Shown in pieces: positions 15,407-20,273 of a stretch of DNA of 20,273 nt. Source of the stretch: a virus. The DNA is taken from positions 1 through 20,273 of the IMG/VR virus record IMGVR_UViG_3300008996_001252. One strand, given 5' to 3'. Made by a program: the position numbers and the translations under genes. The stretch's first letter is position 1. Each line of letters begins with the position of its first letter. The notes under the pieces are model-generated. The model was not told where the DNA came from. It made no database searches and saw nothing but the letters and a program-made list of their open reading frames with translations.

Positions 15407-15910
15407 TCAAGCTCCTGTTGAACCAAATCCACCAGCCCCCCTATTCGATTCTTTAATCGTGTTTACCTCACTAAACACAACTCTGTTATGTGGGCCGTTA
15501 GCTACAATCAACTGAACAACCAGTTGCGCAATTCGATCCCCTTGTTTAAGGGTATACGGCTCTTTGCCAAGATTGGCTAGAACAACACCAATCTCTCCTC
15601 TATAGTTCCTGTCAACTGTTCCGGTAACAGGAAACACAAGCTTTCTGGAGAGCCCCGACCGTGATCTAACATCCAGATAATATTCGAATTCCTCTTTCTT
15701 GACGGATCTTCCGGTACCCCACATATCCGTACCCCACATATCCGTACTCGCCAACTGCAATCCTGTCCGTACAACACTTACAGTTCCCGGTTCTAGGACT
15801 TGATCTTCTACTGCATAAATGTCAAAACCTGCATCACCTTCTTGGTGCGCAGATTTGGGTAGTTGTGCGTTTGGGTGTGTTTTAACAAAATCGATGTGAA
15901 CTTGTCGCAT
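15407..15910 (-). CDS. dut: dUTP diphosphatase
   Basis: Hydrolyses dUTP to dUMP and diphosphate, which limits uracil in DNA and supplies thymidylate synthase. 167 residues from the ATG at 15910, chosen because GTAGGAG lies 7 bases upstream; an earlier in-frame start is less likely. All five family motifs are present: I DAGFDIYA (26-33), II RSRSGL (82-87), III GTVDRNYRGEIG (97-108, Asp100), IV GDRIAQLV (124-131) and V RGAGGFGSTG (157-166). The last is the C-terminal arm that closes the trimer's site. A 15-base tandem duplication adds one extra DMWGT unit near residues 57-66, in the loop before motif II. The gene starts the dUTPase-unknown-exonuclease unit. Confidence 0.96.
   Translation of the reverse strand: MRQVHIDFVKTHPNAQLPKSAHQEGDAGFDIYAVEDQVLEPGTVSVVRTGLQLASTDMWGTDMWGTGRSVKKEEFEYYLDVRSRSGLSRKLVFPVTGTVDRNYRGEIGVVLANLGKEPYTLKQGDRIAQLVVQLIVANGPHNRVVFSEVNTIKESNRGAGGFGSTGA
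15714..15743. repeat. 15-base tandem duplication inside dUTPase
   Basis: The unit gtaccccacatatcc occurs twice, exactly, with no gap. It is in frame and encodes the doubled DMWGT stretch. The copies are identical, so the duplication is recent or kept identical by recombination, or it is an assembly artefact. Confidence 0.9.
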
Positions 15911-15928
15911 ATGGTAACTCCTACCCAC

Positions 15929-15957
15929 AAGATAGCAATCGAAAACCTCGAAATCAA
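15929..15957 (-). promoter_or_regulatory. extended -10 promoter for dUTPase operon
   Basis: On the minus strand the -35 is TTGATT (15952-15957), followed by a 17-base spacer and the -10 TATCTT (15929-15934). A TG one base before the -10 gives an extended -10. It lies downstream of the MoxR terminator and about 20 bases before the dUTPase ATG. Confidence 0.55.
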
Positions 15958-15960
15958 ACA

Positions 15961-15997
15961 AAAGAAAAAAGGCCCGATACGAAGGTATCGGGCCTTT
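15961..15997 (-). terminator. intrinsic terminator after the MoxR gene
   Basis: A 10-pair stem (GGCCCGATAC with GTATCGGGCC, 15971-15994) with a 4-base loop is followed on the minus strand by a T-rich tract (TTTTTTCT). A-T pairs extend the stem by three. The T run lies on the minus-strand exit side, so it ends transcription coming from the MoxR gene. Confidence 0.9.
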
Positions 15998-16031
15998 CTG
16001 TTGTCAAGGCTAGCCTCTAGCTAGCGGGCTC

Positions 16032-17324
16032 TCAACGCTTGCGGGTGCGAGCCTTGACGGGAGCAGCGGGAGCAGCGGGAGCCGCAGGAGCCGGGGTTGC
16101 GGCCTTGGGAGCCGGGGTGTTACCCGCCAGCGTACGAACCAGAAGCTCTTCAATGTGAATATGCACCTTGAATGCATTCTGACGGTTGACATTCAGCGAC
16201 TTCCAAGAAGCCATGAGAACCTCCGCAGGAGCATCCTTCATGTAAGCACCGAACTGAGCAGCTTCGGCATCCGTCATGACATATGTCTTAAGCTTGTGAT
16301 CAAGCTTGCCCATGATATCGACATACTTCGCATGACGCTTCGCTTCGTCTTTGGGAAGGCGAGGCGTAACCTTGCTCCAATCAGCAAGCACATCCTCGGC
16401 GGAGATATCGGCATCACGTTCCTTAACAAACTTCCAGAAAGCGTTGGCAGCTTCAAAACCAACCATGCTAGCAGCCATGTGACAGAACACCACATCTTCC
16501 GGCGCTTCGTAGAGTCCGCTCAGAGTAAGCTCCGAGTCAAGGTTGCCCCACGCACGACGATCGGGATACTTCTTGTTAGGCTCGCAAGTATCCTTATACT
16601 CAAGGTACTTCTCGTTGCTGCGAATAAACTCAACAAGAGCCTGATTGCAGGTAACATCAGCCCAATCAAGCCAATCCTGCGTAGTGGGATCAAGGTCCAC
16701 AACCGCATAACGGCTCAGAGCAGCAGGGTCCATGGGGGTAACATCATACTGATCGCCGATGTTCACCGCAACCATAACACGAGTACCGTCATGCAGAAGG
16801 TTTCCATCGAAAGCCTTGCTGTCAGCAAGCTGGAACGTCGCCTGCTCCACGCCCTTGATCGCCCTGTTGAGCTCATCAAGGAAGAGCACACACGGGAACT
16901 CACAGGTAGTGAGAAGCCATTCACACGCACGGAACACCGTGCCGCCACGGTTGCCCTCGAAAGGAATGCCCGTAATATCACCCTCAGTCATCTGCGACAG
17001 CCGCCGCTCAACGACAGGAACGCCCATGTCATAATGCCACATGTTACGAGGCACATCAGCATAAGCAGGGTTGGTCGCATTACGCTTCCAAAAGGAAGCC
17101 ATCATCTTCACAAACCCAGAGTCCTTCGCAAGCGCAGCAGAAACACGCTCGCAAACGCTGCGATCCTTGTATGCATCATGTCGAAGCTCAGATGCAATCT
17201 GATACACAACCTGCGACTTGCCGATACCATGACGACCACGAAGCATCGTCGCACGATTGGAAGAGAAACGCTTGAAGAGAGCCTTGGTAGAGCGAATGTC
17301 GAGATTGAGAGCCGAGAGAGCCAT
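16032..17324 (-). CDS. MoxR-type AAA+ ATPase
   Basis: A 430-residue AAA+ ATPase. Walker A is GRHGIGKS (30-37), Walker B is CVLFLDELNRA (145-155, Asp150 and Glu151), sensor 1 is near Asn188, and MDPAALSRY (198-206) holds a likely arginine finger. This layout fits the MoxR group, which works with VWA-domain partners in chaperone-like or metal-insertion roles. A VWA protein lies two genes upstream in the same unit, which supports the pairing. The C-terminal about 25 residues are Ala/Pro-rich and end in a basic RTRKR. The encoding DNA is richer in GC than the flanks. AAGGAAA lies about 8 bases before the ATG, and a good promoter is just upstream. The substrate is unknown. Confidence 0.88.
   Translation of the reverse strand: MALSALNLDIRSTKALFKRFSSNRATMLRGRHGIGKSQVVYQIASELRHDAYKDRSVCERVSAALAKDSGFVKMMASFWKRNATNPAYADVPRNMWHYDMGVPVVERRLSQMTEGDITGIPFEGNRGGTVFRACEWLLTTCEFPCVLFLDELNRAIKGVEQATFQLADSKAFDGNLLHDGTRVMVAVNIGDQYDVTPMDPAALSRYAVVDLDPTTQDWLDWADVTCNQALVEFIRSNEKYLEYKDTCEPNKKYPDRRAWGNLDSELTLSGLYEAPEDVVFCHMAASMVGFEAANAFWKFVKERDADISAEDVLADWSKVTPRLPKDEAKRHAKYVDIMGKLDHKLKTYVMTDAEAAQFGAYMKDAPAEVLMASWKSLNVNRQNAFKVHIHIEELLVRTLAGNTPAPKAATPAPAAPAAPAAPVKARTRKR
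16059..16094. repeat. 9-base tandem repeat in the MoxR gene tail
   Basis: About four units of the pattern GGGAGCAGC lie in tandem, the first two exact and the next two diverged. On the coding strand they give repeated Ala-Ala-Pro. Likely a slippage-prone linker before the basic end. Confidence 0.75.
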
Positions 17325-17352
17325 TTGTGTTTTCCTTAACCTTTCTAGAATC

Positions 17353-17381
17353 AGTATATCAGTTGTTTGGGTTATTCTAAA
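17353..17381 (-). promoter_or_regulatory. extended -10 promoter for the MoxR gene
   Basis: On the minus strand the -35 is TTTAGA (17376-17381), followed by a 17-base spacer and the -10 TATACT (17353-17358), with TGA before it giving an extended -10. It lies in the 90-base gap between the zinc-ribbon gene and the MoxR gene. The MoxR gene therefore probably has its own promoter besides any readthrough. Confidence 0.6.
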
Positions 17382-17414
17382 TCTTATTTGCGTTTTTTTG
17401 TTTTTGCCTATTTA

Positions 17415-17648
17415 TCAGGCGTTTTCGGAGGATTGCTGTGAATTCTTGTTATTCATCCATTCCCAACCGTTCACGTATTCTTCCTCTGCCAGATTTGTTG
17501 CGTACTTCAATGCATCCTTGCGAGCCTGTGGATTGCAACGAGCGCAAACGAAATAAATTGGTTCCTCGCTTATGTGGAGGGTTGCGCCGGAACTAGTGTC
17601 GTTGCATTCCTCGCACGCATCTTCTGCTGGCCAATAATACTGAAACAT
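17415..17648 (-). CDS. small zinc-ribbon-like protein
   Basis: A 77-residue protein with two Cys pairs, CEEC near residues 12-15 and CARC near 35-38, about 20 residues apart. This is a classic spacing for a small zinc ribbon. The C-terminal half is charged and helical (YATNLAEEEYVNGWEW). AAAGGAAAG lies about 5 bases before the ATG. It lies between the VWA gene (12 bases) and the MoxR gene, so it may be part of the same module. Binding of zinc is predicted from the Cys pattern only. Confidence 0.7.
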   Translation of the reverse strand: MFQYYWPAEDACEECNDTSSGATLHISEEPIYFVCARCNPQARKDALKYATNLAEEEYVNGWEWMNNKNSQQSSENA

Positions 17649-17660
17649 ACTCTTTCCTTT

Positions 17661-18983
17661 TCACGCACGCTTTACAGTCTTGTCTTTCTGGTTCATCTTC
17701 ACAACCAGATCGCCGGGACGTGCAGCGGAGATATCACCGCTCTCGGTAATAACCCACATAACCTTAGTGCCAACGACCGCACCCATCTTAGGGGCATAAC
17801 CGTCCGTCATCATAATACAAGCACTGTACTTACCTCGGCGCTTGGATTCGTTGAGATAACGCTGCACAGCATCGAAGTCAGTGCCACCACAACGTGTGCG
17901 TTGCCACTTGAAATTCTGACCATTCTTAACGGTTTGCAGACTGTTTTCGTCCATTTCGGTATCAAAATTGATGATATCGATCTGACCCTCCCGGCTAGCC
18001 GCAAAAGTTTCCGCAAGGAAGCGTTGCACATCTTCATCGCTTACCGATCCAGATTGATCGATAGCACAAAGAATATTCGCAACAGTATTGCGCTTGGCAC
18101 CGGGCATCATGTAAGGCAGTCGCTTGTTAAGCCGCTTCATGGTGCTTACACGCTCCATACTGCGTGTCCGTCCAATAAACATACGCAGAATCGCTTTCCA
18201 ATCAAGCTCATGCTTAAGCAAAGCTTCGAGTTGAGCAGCAATCTCGGAAGGAATACTTCCCCACGATGCACGCTGCTGTGCAGCCTTGACACCCTTCTCT
18301 ACAAGCTCTCGAACCTGTTCACGCATGATATCACGGAGTTCATCAGGAATATCACCCCAACCACCATGCGAGTCAAGAGTCTCGCCCTCGCCATTGCCAA
18401 TCTCAAGGGTATATTCACCCTCTCCGTTCTGCTTCTTGTTGTTTTCCGCATACTCCTCCAAGCGAGCCATGTACCAATCGGCGCTCTGATGTTGCGGGAA
18501 ACTCTTAATGAGTGCCGCAAGCTTAGGATCATCCGACTTAGGAGCACGACCGGGAAACAAACAAAATTCCGGAAGCCTCTCGACGCCGATAATACTGTTG
18601 ATGGCAAGATCGGTTGCCACGTTCCAAAGACGAGCTCGCTTGCGATCTGCCACAGAACGCTCTGCAATGTGCATAAAAGCAACGTGAAAGAGCTCATGCA
18701 TAAGCACACCAATGCGGAGTTTGCTCGCAAGACCACGCATAAAATCGGGATTCATGCCCAGCTTGATGTTGCCATGCTTGTCTGCACAAACGTAGGCAGT
18801 GTCTACCTTCCAATCCGCAATCTTAGGGATGCTCATGGACATACCTCCAAGAAACGGTTCTTCTTGCATGAGTTGAATGATCTCACGATCGAATCGATAT
18901 TCTTCGCTGGGCACATTCGGATCAGGTTCGTGCCGTACGTTAAGAGAGGTAACCTTGTTCGTGGTGTCGTTTGCTTTGGTCAT
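17661..18983 (-). CDS. VWA protein with N-terminal metallopeptidase-like domain (DUF2201-like)
   Basis: A 440-residue protein from the ATG at 18983; a TTG 13 codons upstream is rejected. The N-terminal half carries HELFHVAFMH (96-105), a zinc HExxH motif, and WNVATDLAINSIIG (120-133), as in DUF2201-type metallopeptidase-like domains. A charged, Gly/Glu-rich linker lies near 180-240. The C-terminal half is a von Willebrand A-like domain with the metal site DQSGS (309-313), CGGTDFD and TDGYAP. Such proteins occur beside MoxR ATPases, which is the case here. Its role is probably protein remodelling; proteolysis is not shown. No Shine-Dalgarno site is seen, but an extended -10 lies so close that the transcript may begin at the ATG. 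Its DNA is GC-richer than the flanks. Confidence 0.88.
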   Translation of the reverse strand: MTKANDTTNKVTSLNVRHEPDPNVPSEEYRFDREIIQLMQEEPFLGGMSMSIPKIADWKVDTAYVCADKHGNIKLGMNPDFMRGLASKLRIGVLMHELFHVAFMHIAERSVADRKRARLWNVATDLAINSIIGVERLPEFCLFPGRAPKSDDPKLAALIKSFPQHQSADWYMARLEEYAENNKKQNGEGEYTLEIGNGEGETLDSHGGWGDIPDELRDIMREQVRELVEKGVKAAQQRASWGSIPSEIAAQLEALLKHELDWKAILRMFIGRTRSMERVSTMKRLNKRLPYMMPGAKRNTVANILCAIDQSGSVSDEDVQRFLAETFAASREGQIDIINFDTEMDENSLQTVKNGQNFKWQRTRCGGTDFDAVQRYLNESKRRGKYSACIMMTDGYAPKMGAVVGTKVMWVITESGDISAARPGDLVVKMNQKDKTVKRA

Positions 18984-18989
18984 GGCATT

Positions 18990-19016
18990 AGAATACCAAA
19001 CATAAGTAGAATTCAA
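18990..19016 (-). promoter_or_regulatory. possible promoter placing the transcript start at the VWA ATG
   Basis: On the minus strand the extended -10 TGGTATTCT ends at 18990, with a weak TTGAAT -35 (19011-19016) only 15 bases upstream. The seventh base after the -10 is the A of the ATG at 18983, the usual start distance. This would make a leaderless mRNA, consistent with the lack of a Shine-Dalgarno site. Confidence 0.35.
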
Positions 19017-19020
19017 AAAC

Positions 19021-19065
19021 AAATAAAACCCCCAGCAAAACAGGGGTTTCCTGCTACCGGGGGTT
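19021..19065 (-). terminator. intrinsic terminator after hsp20
   Basis: AACCCCC (19027-19033) pairs with GGGGGTT (19059-19065), and inner AGCA pairs with TGCT, enclosing a smaller CAGG/CCTG arm. On the minus strand the stem is followed by TTTTATTTG. It separates hsp20 from the VWA gene, so little readthrough is expected. Confidence 0.7.
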
Positions 19066-19087
19066 GTTTCAGTGTACTAGAAATTGT

Positions 19088-19462
19088 TCAGTTAACTGGA
19101 ATTGTCCGGGGTTGTTCTGATGTTTTGAGCGGGAGCAGCACGGTTAGCATGCCATCTTTGCAAGTTGCGGTGATTGCGCTGATATCAACGCTGTCTCCAA
19201 TAAGATATGTTTTTGTGTACTTTCTTTTGCTGTTTGGGTTTTGTAGGTTAACCACCAGTTGTTTTTCTTTTGCTGATAGAAAAACATGTTCACGATTATA
19301 ACCGGGAACTGCTAGTTCTAGTTTGCATGATCCATCAGCTTCTTTCGTGATATCATCATGAAACTCTTGATCTTGTGAATCCCATGGTCTTGATGCAAGA
19401 TTGAATTTATTTTGTCGTGGGTCAAATTCTGGAAAAAAATGTGTTGCCATATGATATCTCAT
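19088..19462 (-). CDS. small heat shock protein (Hsp20 / alpha-crystallin)
   Basis: A 124-residue holdase-type chaperone that would keep unfolding proteins soluble without ATP. The start at 19462 is chosen because CAGGAG lies 5-10 bases upstream; nine extra codons upstream lack such a site. The N-terminal 25 residues are aromatic and polar. The alpha-crystallin domain follows: FHDDITKEADG, CKLELAVPGYNREHVFLSA, KQLVVNLQ, then CKDGMLTVLLPL, the typical GxLxVxxPx end strand. The C-terminus RTIPVN contains an I-P-V that can serve as the I-x-I/V anchor used for oligomer assembly. Phages, including T4-like cyanophages, are known to carry such genes. A consensus promoter lies just upstream, suggesting strong expression. 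Confidence 0.92.
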   Translation of the reverse strand: MRYHMATHFFPEFDPRQNKFNLASRPWDSQDQEFHDDITKEADGSCKLELAVPGYNREHVFLSAKEKQLVVNLQNPNSKRKYTKTYLIGDSVDISAITATCKDGMLTVLLPLKTSEQPRTIPVN

Positions 19463-19509
19463 AATATCTCCTGTGTTGTTCGCTGGCATAGAGCCAACGA
19501 TCTGAAACC

Positions 19510-19537
19510 ATTATAAACATCGAAAAAAACATGTCAA
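19510..19537 (-). promoter_or_regulatory. perfect consensus sigma70 promoter driving hsp20
   Basis: On the minus strand the -35 is TTGACA (19532-19537) and the -10 is TATAAT (19510-19515), with 16 bases between. Both hexamers match consensus at all 12 bases. The start would fall near 19503, giving a leader of about 40 bases. This is the best promoter in the window and does not need phage factors. Confidence 0.85.
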
Positions 19538-19571
19538 GGGATTGTATTTATTTTCATGAAAAGGAGGCAAC

Positions 19572-20255
19572 ATGGAACTACCAAAAGACGTTACAACATT
19601 CATTGATACCGTTGCAAAGGATTATGGCAGTATAATCATACAGCCCAAAAACTCTTCTAATTTGATGAAAGCGATTGGTTGGTTTCTGGGAGTAACCAAG
19701 ATATCGCCCGAGTTTATGACACGGTATATTACCACCATAGGTAATACCATATATTTCCCAGACGAAATGCTTAAGAACCCAAACAGTGAATCGATGTTAA
19801 GAGTTGTGGTTCACGAAACAATACACATCAAAGACTCTAGAAGCTTTTCTAGTCTCTTGTTCAAGTTCTTGTATCTGTTTCCCCAATCACTTGCTCCACT
19901 CGCTCTAATAAGCCTTATAGCGTTCTGGAAGCCTATGTTTGTTTGGTGTTTGTTGTTCTTGGTTTGTCTTGCACCAATACCTGCACCATTTCGTTATTGG
20001 TTTGAATTAAGAGCATATAGAACACAGATTTTGTTTTCAAGAAAAGAAGATAAGTTAACAGACGAAGAAATGATTCCCGTATATGAATGGATAGAAAAAC
20101 AGTTGTGCACAAATTTATATTACTGGACATGGCCGTTCCCAAGCGTGGTCAGAAAACATCTTAAAGATGAAAGTTGGATATCCAGTGGAATATATAAGAA
20201 AATCGTTAGCTGGCTTGCTGTGCGCAGGATTGTTCGGAAAATTAAGGGAATATGA
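19572..20255 (+). CDS. membrane-anchored HExxH metallopeptidase-like protein
   Basis: A 227-residue protein with a zinc-peptidase motif VVVHETIHIKD (His81, Glu82, His85). Two hydrophobic segments, near 98-118 and 120-138, look like a hairpin of two membrane helices. Glu145 in YWFELRAYRTQ, just after the second segment, could be the third zinc ligand, as in gluzincin-type enzymes where the Glu follows on a later helix. No known family is firmly recognised and peptidase activity is untested. A very strong Shine-Dalgarno site (AAAGGAGG) lies 6 bases before the ATG. The C-terminal 60 residues are basic (SRKEDK, VRKHLK, VRRIVRKIKG). It is divergent from hsp20 and couples to the next gene. Confidence 0.7.
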   Translation: MELPKDVTTFIDTVAKDYGSIIIQPKNSSNLMKAIGWFLGVTKISPEFMTRYITTIGNTIYFPDEMLKNPNSESMLRVVVHETIHIKDSRSFSSLLFKFLYLFPQSLAPLALISLIAFWKPMFVWCLLFLVCLAPIPAPFRYWFELRAYRTQILFSRKEDKLTDEEMIPVYEWIEKQLCTNLYYWTWPFPSVVRKHLKDESWISSGIYKKIVSWLAVRRIVRKIKGI

Positions 20256-20273
20256 TGACAACAGTGGAACATA
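20252..20273 (+). CDS. start of the next plus-strand gene (partial)
   Basis: ATG at 20252 overlaps the previous stop (ATGA); a second ATG at 20255 is equally possible. A Shine-Dalgarno-like AAGGGAA lies just upstream. Only MMTTVEH is visible, so no function can be given. Confidence 0.45.

Noticed and set aside
16155-17339. 394-residue plus-strand open frame opposite the MoxR gene
   Set aside because: The MoxR frame has Walker motifs, a promoter, a ribosome site and a terminator. The antisense frame has none and reads as biased, low-information sequence.
17574-19301. Long 575-residue plus-strand open frame
   Set aside because: It lies opposite the VWA and hsp20 genes, which have clear domains. 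It has no recognisable motifs and is probably a by-product of codon use.
1-20273. CRISPR array, tRNA or rRNA genes, insertion sequences or att sites
   Set aside because: I saw no regularly spaced direct repeats, cloverleaf-type segments, transposase motifs or paired att-like repeats. The only mobile-type element noted is the ThyA insert. A tRNAscan or IS search could not be run.

Overview
The window looks like part of the genome of a large, T4-like (myovirus-type) double-stranded DNA phage of a bacterial host. This rests on gene content: thymidylate synthase, class Ia ribonucleotide reductase, a gp41/DnaB-type replicative helicase, a FEN-type 5'-3' exonuclease and a dUTPase, with many small unknown proteins, very tight packing (no gap over about 130 bases, many 4-base ATGA overlaps) and long co-oriented blocks. 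The host cannot be named from the sequence. Sigma70-like promoters and Shine-Dalgarno sites suggest an ordinary bacterial host, probably Gram-negative. Most of the window is AT-rich; the block at about 16.0-19.0 kb is visibly richer in GC.

Layout. (1) 1-512: a divergent pair, the 5' end of an unknown minus-strand gene and a small plus-strand protein. (2) 526-3592, minus strand: thymidylate synthase carrying an in-frame homing-endonuclease-like insert, a protein related to the array in block 3, and two small unknowns. (3) 3619-7199, plus strand: a DUF192 protein followed by four tandem paralogues that share a GNAT-like core and a short N-terminal MKLY-type leader. (4) 7205-9676: an unknown minus-strand protein, a GP88-family protein and a small protein with a hydrophobic stretch, all with leader-like N-termini. 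(5) 9677-15910, minus strand: two transcription units, helicase-nrdB-nrdA and dUTPase-unknown-exonuclease. nrdB needs a -1 shift in a T run to give a normal C-terminus. (6) 16032-18983, minus strand: VWA/metallopeptidase-like protein, zinc-ribbon protein and MoxR-type AAA+ ATPase. (7) 19088-20273: Hsp20 with a perfect consensus promoter, a divergent membrane HExxH protein, and the start of another gene.

How the genes may work together. The minus-strand replication genes supply deoxynucleotides (RNR, dUTPase, thymidylate synthase), unwind DNA (helicase) and remove primers or flaps (exonuclease). MoxR plus VWA is a known chaperone-like pairing, and with Hsp20 suggests a protein-folding or remodelling module. 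The most interesting proposal is that blocks 1, 3 and 4 encode proteins packaged inside the head. Their leaders resemble the T4 capsid targeting sequence and end in motifs (LFE/A, LFE/G, LNE/A, LDE/G) that fit the T4 gp21 prohead-protease rule L/I-x-E. If so, the GNAT-like paralogues would be candidates for proteins injected with the DNA. That is inference from N-terminal similarity, not proof.
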